Shown: positions 24,501-37,435, counted from the stretch's first letter. The stretch: DNA of 64,000 nt from Pseudoscleropodium purum (GCA_963969395.1 OZ017797.1:29636001-29700000); one strand, 5' to 3'. Notes: generated from the sequence alone by a model not told the origin. Numbers and translations: made by a program.

Positions 24501-27442
24501 TTCTTGTCGAAACTCTACTGAGCACTTATTGGTGTGAATGGTTCGTGAGGATTCCTTTTATATTGGACGGAGCTTCAAGGATAGATACTTGGGCCTTAAT
24601 CACCATTTTTGTCTTCTATATCATAAAATTGTAGAATTCCAAATTCGATAAGTTTTTAACTTGAATGTTTCAGGAGACACACGAATTTTAAGATGTGATC
24701 TTCTACTGGATTGTGGAAAGAGCTTGAACCCTGCTGTTGACATTGGACAGGTGAGTTTCTCTATCTCTTTGATACATTCATCACGATAGACTCCCCTTTA
24801 ATTAGACTCAAAAAGTTATTGTTGTTAAAATAATTGACATTAGACTTATATAGTTCTCATGTAATTTTATGTTTAGTGTGAGTCTAATGCCATTGATCTC
24901 AAATTAATTTCAATGTGATGTTATCATCAGCGACATAAACTTGTTATTCCATAGGTAAAGTTAGCATTAAGTCAACGTGTGACCTGGCTAGCTACCTAAC
25001 GATCATTTCTTTGGAGCTCGAGGTAGTTACCCCGTTTCCAAGTCGGATTGCTGCGAATACCTTAGAGACGAGCAATACTGCAGTGGGTGGAACATGGACC
25101 AAAAACGTAGTGAAAACAACTACTTTGATTCCTGTTCTCCATCTCTCTATTTCCATAATGCCTTTTATTCGAGATCAAGCTAGTCGTACTCATCGTCATT
25201 GAGTTGTAATCTAAACTCCAGCAAGGTTTCAGCATACCAAAGGTGATTGGGAACATGAACTTGTTATTAATTTAACATCTTAGTAATGCTGAATTAATGT
25301 CCTATTAGATTAACCAGAAGTTAAATTTTATAGCTTCATGAATCTAATTGAGGATCTTTGGAGATGTTGAAGGGATGTCTAAACCTCTCTCTTGGAGGTC
25401 AATCCAATATGTGAACATAAATTATGTGAGTCCAGAAGTTTGGTTCTTGACGAAGTTTATGAAAAAATAGACTTCAAACTGAGGGTGCTATCTTGAACTG
25501 TTATGATAGGTACAAGGTGCCTTCGTTCAAGGACTTGGATTTTACTTGTCTGAAGAATATCGATTCAATAGCGACACTGGCAAGGTTTGACTATTTCTTG
25601 TTTGTTTGTTTGCTTAAACTAGTGGGACAAAAACATTATTGACACGTTATCGACAATCTGACTTTAAGAACGTTAGTGCACATTTTATTGCAGTATTTCT
25701 GAAGATTGGAAAATATAGTTTGTACTCCTAGACCTCTTTAATGTGATTGCACACGATATAGACTTTTGTAACATTGTGACAGTCAAAAAGGTTTGCATGT
25801 CAAATTGCCAGTAAAGTATTTCGGGTCACTGGATTCCAGAGGTGGCCTAGACTTGTTAAACACATAATCACATTTCTATGGAACTTCTTGTGACGTAATA
25901 GCGTATGATAATAAGAATGGAAGCTGAGTTCTGAATTGGGTACATTTGTTCCGTAGGTTTTGTGAGAGATAGAAGATGTGATAGTAGAGAAGGTGATATT
26001 AAAGAGTATGGATGTACATGGGGCACACTATCAGTATTCTAAACATACGAAGGATGGTCAACTATTTTTTAATTTTTCTTTTGTTTCTTGTGAGTGGTGC
26101 AGCTTACTACGGATAGTACTTGGGATTACAAGATTCCATCTTCCAAGGACATACCTCACGATTTTCGTGTTGCTTTGTTGCCCAATAGTGATAATCCATC
26201 TGGTTTCTTGCGGTCTAAGGTAAGACCTTACTTTTTTTCTCCAGAAAGTTGAGCACCAACTTACACATCCATACAAAACACGAATTGTTATTTTCATCAA
26301 AGATACAGAAAAGAATTAGTATCAAGGTTCTAATATAATTAGAGTGATTGGCAAAGTTTTTAGACATTATAAGGAGAGCCTTCCTCATAATTCATGCAAG
26401 GTCTCTTTATGGTCTCTCAGTGACCATAGGAGGCTTCTTCATGATACATAAGATCATGAATTTTGAAGAAAATTCTCTTTATGATGTCTAAGAGTTCTTG
26501 AAAATTTCAACTCTTGTTTTGTTGTACTTCATTTGTTTTCAGGGAACTAATGACTGCCATGTATTGGATTCTAAGATTCATCTTTGATGTTTGTTGATGT
26601 CAAAGTTTTTGTGAACTGGCAGGGTCTAAATATTTGCATTTGAATTGAGGGTTTACGAGCATGAGGATTGGGGATAATGTCTGACATAGTCCATGTTAAA
26701 TGAGTGCAGTTTTCTGGAGAACCTCCCTATGGCCTTGCGTGCAGGTAATTTTCAACTCCGTTATCCCATTGACTTTTAAGTGAAAAATTGGTTATTAGCC
26801 TCAAATGTGACTACATTGATCGGAATCTATTAGTGCGGGTGACTCTAAATTGCCGGTCATACTATTTATAATATATTTAAAATTAGTGCTAGCTGAAATA
26901 TTACTGTGTTGAGACACTTTCCTCCTAAAAATGAATGCACTTTGCAGTGACAGTAATTGTGCCCCTCACTAATAGGATGAATAATTATAGAATCTCGCCT
27001 ACAATTTCAAGTTACTCCGTAATTATCTTGGGCATTTCCCTGCACTTACACAACACTTTTCCATGCAATTACTGGGGTTGTGTCCAATTATACTGTGGGT
27101 TGAAATATCTTCGAGACTGAAGAGTTTTTCACAATATGAAGATTCTGAACTCATGCAAACCACAATTTTTAGATTTATCATGGCCCACAGTGATTGCACG
27201 GAAATGTGTAGCAGTTGGATTTTCCTCGGCATTGAGTAATTGAGCTAGTTATTGCATGGTAAGGGAGATAGTCTAATTCAAGATGTTGGTGTTACAGTGC
27301 CCTTTTTGCAATCCGTCAAGCAGTTGCGTCGGCAAAAGAGCAATGGGGGGACAACTCGTGGTGCTCCATGAGTGCTCCTGCTACGATTGAAAAGGTTGCA
27401 CTTGCTTCCAATGTGCCGGTCTCTGCCCTTCGCTTTACATGA
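12571..27442 (+). CDS. Aldehyde oxidase-like molybdenum hydroxylase (AO/XDH family)
   Basis: Predicted molybdo-flavoenzyme of 1281 aa, oxidising aldehydes or N-heterocycles with Moco, FAD and two [2Fe-2S] clusters. The 27 exons are 12571-12927, 13026-13111, 13679-14165, 15517-15850, 16484-16602, 17006-17173, 17495-17536, 17673-17732, 18005-18195, 18323-18401, 18676-18805, 19120-19169, 19621-19731, 19871-19921, 20230-20367, 20725-20823, 21045-21186, 21723-21886, 22359-22577, 23160-23306, 23665-23834, 24260-24312, 24674-24750, 25510-25584, 26103-26219, 26710-26744, 27298-27442. All phases fit. Cluster ligands are C45/C50/C53/C72 and C112/C115/C147/C149 (CGFCTPG, LCRCTGYRPI). The FAD domain holds VRGNTSTGVY and GSVAGNL. 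The Mo domain has RGPGE, CEMGQG, DCGKSLNPAVDIGQ and the catalytic-Glu motif GEPP (1225-1228). RGPGE and CGKSLNPAVD favour AO over XDH. Unusual points are CRQGGCGSC for the usual CGEGGCGAC, and LGGAYGSK for GGGFGGK. The substrate cannot be inferred. Confidence 0.88.
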
Positions 27443-27730
27443 TGATGTGAGAATTCTGTTTCCTAGATCAAAATATGTAGCGTCCTGCACTCAGTACCTA
27501 GATGGTATCCCCAAATTTCTGTCTCCTAGGCCTGCCATTGCACTTAACTGAAATCACAAGACAAGTGTTGGATGTTTTTGTTGATAGAAAATTTTGACCC
27601 TCATTTATGATTATAAGATTTTATGGGAGTTGGATTATTTCTTGGAATATTTGTTTTGACAATTGCTTTTTTTTTCTAAAATAAGTCAAGACAAACTCAT
27701 GAACCATTGAAGTTCTTGAATTGAAAATAC

Positions 27731-28454
27731 TACTGCTTTTGTCCCTTAATGATCTTGTTATACAAAATGTTTTAGATTATGGTTAAAAATAACATTTTTA
27801 AAACCTATTTTGCATTGCAAGTAGAGTTAATTATAAAGGAAATCCTAGTTTGAAACAAGGGTGTCAGAGGAAGGTATAACTAAGAATAGTATAAAAGAAA
27901 CACAAAAGCTCCATTAGACCTTAGTTTTATTGTTCCAAGGAGTTTTGTTTTGTTTTTTTTCCAAAGAATGGTTCCTAATCTTGCATTGTATATACTTTAC
28001 AATTAACTCTATTGTCCTAGAAACTTTGAGCTTCAAAGTCCTTTTCTAAATGAAAGTTTGGAATATTAGAAAGTAAAATTTTAGGGGCATTTTCAAAGAG
28101 TACTAGTGGGTATTTAATTGTTGAGGATGAGGTTGTCATTTTGTGAGTAGTTAGTATGGACCTAAGACCATGATTGTGTGAACATTTGTTCCACCTTTTA
28201 GAGCTTCATCTCCTTCAATCAAGTAACACTCAAAGAGATGCAAAAAATAAAAATGAATAATGTTGATTAATCCATTTAGTCATTTCATTTGTTTTTTGAT
28301 TGATGATTGCATGGATAGAAGGGAAATCAAAACTTGGAGTTGTTTTATAGAACCTAGATAGCAATCAAAAGCCAAATTTAGCCAATTTCCAATGTTACAA
28401 ATGCAATAGGAAGATCGTTTTGGGACAAAGGGAGTATTTGGGACAAAGGGAGTA
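27731..28454. mobile_element. Candidate Stowaway-like non-autonomous element
   Basis: The left end reads TACTGCTTTTGTCCC. The right end reads, in complement, TACTCCCTTTGTCCC, and this right-end motif is doubled at 28422-28454. Such CTCCCT..GTCCC ends resemble grass Stowaway/Tc1-mariner MITEs. The ~720 bp between is A/T-rich and non-coding. The inverted repeats are short and imperfect, so the call is tentative. Confidence 0.35.
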
Positions 28455-29145
28455 TTAACAGAAGATCTACATAACAAGATTTTTATACAACCATCACAAG
28501 CAAAGATAAATAGTAGATGTCATTGGGTAATAAACCATAAAATAATACACTCTTAATACCATTGAACATATAGCAATCAATTGTGATGATAGGACACAAT
28601 ACTCCTCAAAAGTGGCCAATTGAAATAATATGATAATAGTATAGCATCTGATTGAGAAAAAGAATATTTCATCTCATAACACTATTCAATAATAAAACAA
28701 AATATAAAACTCATAAATTAAAAGTACCCTTAATTCCATAATTCCATACAATTTTGCATTAATTTTTCCAAGATAAAACTTAATGGCTAAAAATAAAATA
28801 CATAACATTCATAGAATAATGGCCCATAAAACAAAAACTACATTACTAACAATTACTTAACAATTTCATACATATATGCATCTAATTTCAAACATCTATT
28901 TCAATTTGTACAAATAATCCAATTCAAATAGTCAATGACATAAAGAAACTATTCTATTATAATATTTGTATTTATTTTTTTTAGGGTATACCAAAACATG
29001 TACTCTTCTTTAGTACTTTAGTACTTAGCTAATCTTAAAAACTACTAATACCAAATATACATCAAAAAACAATCAATAATTCCTAAATATAACTGAATTA
29101 GTTGTCTCCCATATAAAAATATATACCAAAAGTAAGTATTAACAC

Positions 29146-29372
29146 TTAACCCATAAATGACACCGCTACTATCTTCTAATCAATGAATGACAAACTCTCT
29201 TTGTATAAAACAAAAGTGTAACTATTCATCCTCCAAATTTTGTTGGAAAAGGAAAGATCTTCTACAATAACTTCACTTCTAAGGAGTGTTCTCTCAATTT
29301 TCAAATCTAAAAATTCATATGATATCAAAACAAATGATTTCTTAAGAGACCAATATAGCATTCAAGGGTCAA
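29146..29372 (+). mobile_element. TTAA-flanked MITE (family A), copy 2
   Basis: The left end is TTAA then CCCATAAATGACACC. The interior shares the family signature CAACTATTCATCCTCC... and AGATCTTCTAC with the copies at 4740 and 53977. The right end is TTCAAGGG followed by TCAA, a decayed TTAA. About 220 bp, non-coding. Confidence 0.7.
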
Positions 29373-30609
29373 GGACATGGTCCCTATGACCAAGGTAGCC
29401 TCCAAAACTACTTCAATTATTGAATCAATACGTGCATTCTCTAATTCTGCAATGAACAATGATGTCATCCATCAACCACTCTTCAACCACATCATCCTTT
29501 ACAGGGTTAAAAGACATCATGCACGAGCAGAATGTTAAGTACTGCATTTGAGCTCCTAAGGGATACATAATAAGAACGACTCCGATGAGGCTAGATGATC
29601 AACTTCGAATTTCTTACGGCTGTTGCAGTTTCCACTGCAAATGACAACTGGTCTTCGAAACTAAATGAAGTGAACATGGCATAAACAGAAGGAGAATGAA
29701 AAATACATCTCAATTGTTCAGGGATATGCTTTCAATGTCATGTTTGCTGGTTGTAAACAGTAGTAGTACCAAGAGTCCTTAAGCATTGAACTTTTCGAAT
29801 ACCAACTATGCATCCCTCAAACGTGTTATGTTTAAAATTGTCAGGTGTAGAGTGTTTAGTGTTGCAACCAGTTCACCCATGTGCATGGGACCCACCTATC
29901 TTGTAGACAATAGGGTATTCTGATGGTTTTCTTCCTCTCGCCCTCGTCTTGAAATAAGAATGAACTAGAACGCTCCACAAATAAATGTTGTTACTGCAGT
30001 AATTTCGAATTTCTGACTTGTAACAGTTACCAGCGACCAAAAGTAAAGAAAATTAGTGCTCAATTTTCAGTTTCACATCACCATTGGAAAGCGCATTCCC
30101 TGTGTGAGTTGCCCTTCGTGACTCCTGCGACCAAATTTCAATAAAGTCAATTGCTACTGATTATGAATTTCAAAATAAAAAGTTGCACACTTCTTCCCTA
30201 GTTTTGAGGCGCAAATCATCGTCCTCGATTCATTTTGACGGGTACCAAAACAACTGCAATTTGTATTGACATGCCCAACCAGGAAGATCTGAAAATAAGA
30301 CTTGTGATAGAATTGTGAATCTCGAAACCCCCCAACTCAAGTTCAATAAAAGTTCCGCAAGGACATACCAATACTATATGAGAACTGTTTCTCTATGTGA
30401 GGTATGCCGGTACATAAAACAGACCCAGACAACTTCAAATAGAAAATTAGTAGCATTGATAAGGAATTACAGTACATCTGCGACATAATCAGTATCACAG
30501 TACACATCATAAGACACAGACATTGTGAACTGTCCAAACTTAGTATCAGGAGCAAATCTTATAATCAAAATGGTGGTTATAAGCATAAAGCAGAAGACAC
30601 TGTACTCAC

Positions 30610-32179
30610 AAGCGATGACTGACTGCGTATCTCTCGATATGCCTCAGTTTCGACTGGAAATACTTCCTCCACTTGTTCCAGCAGATGCTTTCGTAGTACC
30701 TGGAAACTCAGGATTCACAGTGAACCTTTTAGGAAAGATAGCTAATCAACTAACCGCCAGTGTCTCGCAAAATTTATGGAAAAGTGGGCAAACAATGCAA
30801 CATACGTAAAAAGTTGAAGCAGGACAGTCGATCAGGCCCACTTCAAACACCCAAGGATCCAAAAGTAACTAAACTCTTACTAGAAAATAAGGGAAATAAA
30901 GGTAGATAACAGAAGAAAGAGGATGGGGGAACAAATGATACCACTTGCATTCTTGAATCGCTGCTAAATAATATTTAATAGCTTACCTTGAAGGAGTCCA
31001 CCTTGCCCTTTGATGCCTGATTCTGCTGGACACAACCATTAAGTAGTTGCTTTGTGAATTCATCAGGGTTGCGTCCTTCATCGATGAAACTGCTCATGGT
31101 CAACGATCCACAATTATGCATCAGAACACTTACACAGATACCATTAAATTTAAAAGGGTTGTAACCTCACAATTGACTAAATCAACTGCACAAAGGTTCC
31201 AGAACAGTGATTCCAAAACAATATAGTGAAGGAGTCTCGACAGCCTCTTCAAAAATCAGAAAAAACAAAAGAAAAGAGAGTCTCCGGACCCAAAGGTTGA
31301 TGAATCAGCACACAAGAACGATCTGTGCAACTTAACTTTTCGATCTGACAACTTTCACGTACGCAAATAAAAGCTACGCATTCTGGCAGCTATTTGAGAA
31401 ACAAATCAATACTAAACAAACACGAAAAGAAAAACGAAAAACAAAAAAGCTACTCAATTAGCACCACCCAACACACACTGTTATAAAAAAAACAGGTTAC
31501 ATTTCTGTTGCAGGACCAAGTAAATCATAACTTGCCCGCACTCTCCGTTCCAAGACAGATCGCAGCATAGAACCCTAAGCAAAGTGAAGACATATCAAGT
31601 TCCAGTCTCCGTATCACATTCCTCGTTATACGAAGCGGTAATTCAACTAAAACCTAAAAGACATGTGCAGGGTTTTGAATCTAAATAATTCTTTATCACC
31701 ATATACGATTACTGCGTGTGTAGAAGGGGCATAATATCGCCTAGATTCTCAACAACTTGCGACCTAAACAGATACCAATTCAGGCAATGATCTGTCCACG
31801 TACTTCAAAACTTCCGTAGGAATCTGAATGTGACAATCTTGTGCAGCTGAATGCATATTTCCAAGCTCAGTCACCAGTCCATTCCTGCAATTCCAAAAAG
31901 TAGAAACATACACACTGTGATTAAACGAAATTGCAGCAAATCGGACAACAGGATCATTCACAATAGGAGACAATCATAATAGGAGTCAAACCCCAGCAGG
32001 AGCGCATGGAGACGAGGAAGAAGCATGGAGAGAACTTACAAGCGCTCGAGAAGGACGAGCTGGGAGGGAAGCTGGAAACCGGAAACGGAACACTGAAGCT
32101 GGTGGAGCAACGCTAAAGCTCGCTGCACCGACGCGAGAGTGTCCTCTGGGCCAGATGATTGAGGCGGGGCATCAGCCAT
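30610..32179 (-). CDS. MED10: Mediator complex subunit 10 (C-terminus incomplete)
   Basis: Subunit of the Mediator middle module, which links transcription factors to RNA polymerase II in the nucleus. Minus-strand exons are 32179-32040, 31884-31804, 31089-30987 and 30699-30610, giving 138 aa in one frame. Recognisable family features in order: an N-terminal helix with LLHQLQCSVSGFQLPSQL, then LNGLVTELGNM, the CHIQIPTEVL block, FIDEGRNPDEFTKQLLNGC, then QNQASKGKVDSFK and VLRKHLLEQVEEVFP...YREIR. The exon 2 donor is AA|GTACGT. This keeps QIPTEVLNFIDEGRNPDEF in frame, whereas reading on would not. The ATG at 32179 is followed by MADAPPQSSG. The last exon shown ends with a GTGAGT donor after SQSSL, so a short final exon lies further left; one candidate begins near 30536. 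A telo-box (AAACCCTA, 32204-32211) lies just upstream of the ATG. Confidence 0.9.
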
Positions 32180-32480
32180 GAAGCGCGAGTTTGGAAACCG
32201 ATTAAACCCTACGGAAAATAAGAAGTAAAATTAAGAAGAGAGCAAACGCGGATATGAGAAACAAGGAAACTCGGGCGATGGCACGATGAGCACAATGCAG
32301 TCAAGTGCGCTGCAACAGCGCCGCGCACGTAAGCAATTGAGCAGCAGGGAGCCTGCTTCGCCGGCGGAGCAGATGCGAGCTGTCGGGTCGCAATGAAGCT
32401 CTGGGCAGAACCCAAACCAGAGTTAACTTAACCCAGACCTAGAGTTAAGCCCGGTTTATACTAGTTCAGGCCCTCAATCC

Positions 32481-32660
32481 GGTCGGGGTAAATTGACCCC
32501 CTGTTTTGTGCTTAATTAGTTTATCCAATGTACCTCTCCAAACTAATTTGGGGCCTCTGATTGCAAATATGAATTCAAAATTTGCAAATTTTATCATGCC
32601 TCAAAAAACTCATCATTTTTCCTTTAGGACAAACGAAGGGGCAATTCACCCCAACCTGCA
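32481..32660. mobile_element. MITE family C, copy upstream of MED10
   Basis: About 180 bp with inverted ends. The left end has GGGGTAAATTGACCCCCTG and the right end reads in complement GGGGTGAATTGCCCCTTCG. The interior shares GATTGCAAATATGAATT and the following AATTTGCAAATTTT with the element at 56921-57161. It starts about 300 bp upstream of the MED10 ATG. Non-coding. Confidence 0.6.
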
Positions 32661-32789
32661 ATCCAAACCCAGTTCAATGGATGAGGTGAACTGATCCAGA
32701 GTATTTTCTTTAGTTCTCATATAAAGAGTGTTAAATGCATAGTTTTAGGATTTCAACTTTGGATGGGCAAAGAGTTTTCATGATTAATT

Positions 32790-33120
32790 TGTATTTCAAA
32801 GAAATAAATTAGACCAAGATGTTATGAAAAATAAATTTTTACCTTACAAATTGATAAGAGATGTTGCATACCAAATGAGGCCTTGGTTTTTCAACCCATT
32901 CAAAGGTGTACGTGATGGACTATCAAGGTAAAAAGCTCATTGGAATTACATATAGTCTAGCACTAGAATGGCTATAAAAAGAGCTTTTGAATGTTTAAAA
33001 AGAAGATGGAAGATTCTACTAAAACGAATTGATGTGTCATTAGAAAAATCTACCAGATCTAGTTACAATAGTCATGTATTTGTTTATATAACTCATGAAC
33101 CTAGCTTGCAACTCTTAACA
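32790..33120 (+). pseudogene. Decayed PIF/Harbinger transposase fragment
   Basis: One plus-strand frame reads IRDVAYQMRPWFFNPFKG, then after a TAA and a TAG, SSTRMAIKRAFECLKRRWK and ILLKRIDVSLEKS. This is the C-terminal part of the DDE domain of PIF/Harbinger (HARBI1-like, DDE_Tnp_4) transposases. There the conserved stretches are a D-x-GY..RPW block and a TR..(I/V)E.AFGRLK.RWR.L block. The catalytic upstream part and any start codon are missing. It is too short and interrupted to be active. Confidence 0.78.
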
Positions 33121-33479
33121 AAAGAAAAAACCATGTGACAGAGTATGGGATTCAATGAAATATACATGAATACAAAATCAAACTAAACTCAAATTTGAAA
33201 TTAGATTGGATTGCAAAAAAGAATTGCAATTACTATTTTTTATTTTTTATTTTATAAATGCAACTAAATTTCATTGAGCAATCACTACTTCGATACAAAT
33301 TGGGTTTCCCCAATGAGGTACTAAAGCTATATTATAGGACTATGTAACATTCAATAACATGCAATCATTCAAACACAAAGAGTGAAACAATACACTAATT
33401 TAGATGTGTAGATAATTAAAAAAAAAAGAATCTATAGATAATATAACAAGTAATTTAGAGCTTGTTAGTGAGACTTTCC

Positions 33480-35426
33480 ATATACTTGTCAAGGCTACTC
33501 ATAAAACCATTAGCTACCTTCATACTTTGCGTCATATTCTTGTTGTTTACTACAAGCTCTATCCAATGGGCTCTAAAGCTTATTCTTGGTATTTTATTTT
33601 TTTAGTTAACTTTCTTTGTTTTGATGTAGACAAAGTCATTGGTTCTGAATTTTCTACCTTCACTGTTTTCACATCACCCTCTATATAAGCCATGTCACAA
33701 AAAGAAACAAAAATGTATTTTAGCACGGATTCATTCTAGTGATACCAACTATCCATGGAGTCATAGAAACTTGTAGGTGTGGCATGATTCTCTAGAAATA
33801 TTGATTTTCTTGCTTGTCTTCCTTGAGTAAGCTTTGTACATTTCACCAAATTTACTCTTGTAGGCCTTCAAAGTTTTCTTAAAGTTAGGTTGAAGTGCAG
33901 CTTAAGCCACATGTTGACACCTACAAAGGCTTCATGAGTCAAAAAATCAATCAAGCTATGAAGGTAGATAAACATGAACTCTTAGATCCTAGTATGTCCC
34001 CTGCAAAAGGGATTATATTACCAAAGGCAAGCATGCCAAGCAAAGAGGATCATATTCCACAATCATCAATTGCAACTCAATCATAGCTTAAGACAATCTT
34101 CAGAGACCCTCATGTCCTCCTAATATTGTCACATTTTGAAAACAAAAGAGCTAGATTATCAATGTAGAAATAGTTTTAGTCTTTAGTTGTAATCAAGTCA
34201 TGATTCAACTAACAAGGTTGGTACAAGAAATAGGGAAAAAAGTTCAATATTATTGACCCAAAGATGAACATTATAAGAAACCTACATTTTAGGTGACGGA
34301 CATTTAATTAATTTTTGAAACGGATTTAATTTAGGTGACACCAATGCAACAAAACTATGTTTTTATGTCAACAATGCATCCAATATAACATCAATATTGT
34401 TATAAAAAATATAAATTTATTGTAGTGAACATCACCTAAAATCCATTTAGAAAGTTTCAAAATATCACTTCAGACATGGGTTTCTTCTTGTGGAATCAAC
34501 TATGAAGCAAGATTTGATGAAGACCAAAAACACATTTAGGATGCAAACACTACTCATTCAATTGACAATGTGGATTCAAGTAAGCTTAGTTTTTCTTTTG
34601 CAATTTTGATCAGGGTAGCAAAATATGGAACAAGTCAAAGAGGTAGCTACTCCCTTTCAATCAATGTGTTTGGGGAGAAATTGTATTTTTTTACTCCGGT
34701 ATTTACAAACTTTACAATATAAAAATGTCGTTTTTTCTTAAATTTGGTATTTGCACTAGAAATGGTGGTTTTAGAGTGTTTTTCTAAAAACATATGAAAC
34801 AAACTTTGCCAAGTATAAATTGGCTCCAAGTTTAAACCAATCCAAATTAAGTCAATTAAACTTGATGGTATTAAAAATAGCATAGAATGGAACTTGAGAA
34901 ACATGACAAGAATTGACAAAAGTTTAGATTTTGAGCACTAGGAAAGATAGATGGAAGTTTATAGAGGTACTAGGTGCTGACTATCATACACAACTACAAG
35001 CAAAAGCATAATAATTCTAACATCAGTGCGCAAATCTTGATTCAAAAATCCTTGATATGAAGAATTCTAGGATTTCAATAGTTTCTTTTACCATACTTAA
35101 TTGAATTCACTTGGAAATTGACTAAAGCAATGAGATTAATCAAACGGGTTATGAAAGGAGCTAAAAAAACAAAAATCCTAGAATCCAAGGCAATTTCTTA
35201 CAAATTTTGTTTTAGAGCATTTTTGTAAACTCCAAATACATATCCCCTTCAATGCAATCAATGCTTCAACCTCATTGTCCAACCAATTGCATTTATTGTC
35301 ATTCTCTTCAACCTTTAAGGGTTTGGATTTTGAATTTATTTGATGTTTCTTCTTTGGTTCCACCATGAGTATTTCAAAGTCTTCATCAACTATTAGATGA
35401 TATTTGAGGCCTACGGAAGATTGCAA
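33480..35426 (-). pseudogene. Possible PIF/Harbinger accessory (SANT/Myb-like) gene remnant
   Basis: At 35426-35178 the minus strand reads DNKCNWLDNEVEALIALKG, the pattern of a trihelix/SANT domain start (W...E...LI). Further down the same strand (about 33890-33480) a broken frame reads YKSKFGEMYKAYSRK and, in another frame, ATPTSFYDSMDSWYH, both of the sort seen downstream of that domain in PIF ORF1 proteins. Frames are interrupted by stops. The link between the two parts, and to the neighbouring transposase remnant, is inferred from order and proximity. Confidence 0.4.
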
Positions 35427-36440
35427 TTTCTCAACTAATGGAATGTTGTGAATAGTCTAAAAACTTGTCTGGTGATGTGGTTGAGACCCTGCCACTTAAG
35501 ATATTAATATTTTTTGAAAAAAACTAAAAATTAATTCATATTTTAAAATATATATTAATTTTTAATCATTAAATAATCCGACTACGTCATTGTTGTTTTT
35601 AGCAATGGAAACACTAGTGAAATAGTCTTTTGGAGGCCCGCAATTTCTTCCAATGTGTGTTTCTTTGGACAAACTTGAAGTTATGATTTTCAAATGACCC
35701 TAAATTGTGCAAATTCTCCATCTTCTCCTAGTGTAATACTACAAAGATGAAGTGGCTTAAAACAAAAAGAAGTAGCAAGTAAATAGAGGAAGTGCCAAAC
35801 ACACATAGAAGAAGCGACAAACAAAATAGATGAAGGCATAAATAGAAAATAAAAACGAATATTCATTGAAAGTAGAATTGTATATGGTCCAATGGAGAAG
35901 CCGAATTGGGCCCAAGATGGGACTTCAAGCCATCCAAAACCTCGTCCCAATTTTCATCTTTGAAACCTAAAGGTTTGGTGCCAAAACTATACCACCTAAA
36001 CTACCATGTAAGATGAGTTGAAATTCCAACTTGGCCCTTATATAAAGTTCTTGGATTGGATGTGGAAAAATTGAAGGATCCTATTGGTTCAAAGTTGGAA
36101 AGTTTGGGCCAGCCTTTACTTTGGCCCCAATGTAAGCCATTAGAAGATTTTTCAGGCCAAAAGAAGACTGCAAGTTGCCGGATTGTCAAGAACTCAACAA
36201 TAGCTTGGAAACACTAGTACATTAGCAATTTGACATATTTGAGACCTTGTCATGTCAAATAATATTAATTAATTAATTAATATTTTTAAATTTTATATAT
36301 TTTTAAATTTAAAAAAAAAATTAATTTAATATTTACTAATTTTTTTACTTTCAAGACAATAGTATGCTTGATTATAGTTTTGGGAACAACCCCAAAACAA
36401 TCTTCTAACTGGTTGCTAGAAAAAACATCTAATGTGGGTC

Positions 36441-36594
36441 TTACTAAATCCAAAATTAGAATTATCATACCTAGATGTAGAGTTATCATACCTAGACCTA
36501 GAATTACCAAACCTAGACCTAGAGTTACCGAATCCAATCCTAGAATTATCAAATCCAAACCTAGAATCACCAAATCCAAATCTAGACCTAGGGT
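36441..36594. repeat. 21-bp minisatellite array 1
   Basis: About seven degenerate copies of a 21-bp unit of the form CCTAGAATTATCAAATCCAAA. The minus strand stays open through it and would encode heptapeptide-like repeats of the type LDLVILG. The same unit makes up the arrays at 37277-37435 and, inverted, at 39386-39482. Confidence 0.8.
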
Positions 36595-37276
36595 ACTTAC
36601 AAGATACACTTGCTATTTTTTTGGCCCAAACAATCTTAGTACTAGAATACTATGACTTTTGGAATAAATTTTTTTAAATAAAATAAAATATAGATAATTT
36701 GTAAAACATTCAAAACAGTATGTGTGTCAAAATTCAAGGTTAGAAAAATTCAAAGAAATAGATACTTTGAATTTTATTTTTCGAATATAATAAAAAAAAC
36801 TCATAGAATTCAAGATAAAAAAAAGCCATTTTTTCAAACTTGAAGATGCTCCTTTTCGACCATTTTGCATCTTTGGCAAATAAAAATTGGGATCTCTATC
36901 TGTATACTTAGGGAGTACTCTTTGAGCACATGTAGAAGGTGGACAATTTTTTATTCTTAGAAAATCTCTTACAAATATGTGTAACTTTAGTATAACTCCT
37001 TATGTCTCAATTTTGACTTTCAAATTTGTAATTTTGGGTTGGAAATAGTACCTAAAATCCCTAAAATGGCTAAAATAAACATCCAATTGGGGGCAATTTA
37101 AAAATAACAAATAAATTTTAAATATTAGAAAGAATTTTCGAATGTCAAAAACTAATATGAATAGTGTCCCTTCAAATTTCATAGAAAATGGACATACCAT
37201 GCAAAAGCTATGTGCCCAAAATCACTTACTTGAGCCAAGGGGACAAGAAATAGGACAAGTATTTCTTGCAACGACC

Positions 37277-37435
37277 CCTTAGAGTTATCAAATCCAAACC
37301 TAGAATTGTCAAATTCAAGCCTAGAATTACTGAATTCAAGCCTAGAATTACTGAATTCAAATCTAGAATTACTGAATCCACACCAAAAATGACCAAATCC
37401 AAACCTAGAGCCACTAAACCTAGACTTAGAAATTA
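37277..37435. repeat. 21-bp minisatellite array 2
   Basis: About seven copies of the same 21-bp unit as at 36441-36594, here mostly CCTAGAATTACTGAATTCAA. The minus strand is open and reads as repeats like LNSVILG. Confidence 0.8.

Larger units (their letters stand above)
27443..30609. other. Intergenic region with two inverted-repeat elements
   Basis: This lies between the convergent AO-like and MED10 genes. It is AT-rich, with a TTAA-flanked MITE at 29146-29372 and a candidate Stowaway-like element at 27731-28454. The part nearest 30610 may contain the last coding exon and 3' UTR of MED10, which I could not fix. One candidate terminal exon begins at about 30536. Confidence 0.5.

Noticed and set aside
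33895..34086. Plus-strand 63-codon frame within the PIF/Harbinger relic
   Set aside because: No similarity to transposase, and the opposite strand explains the region better.
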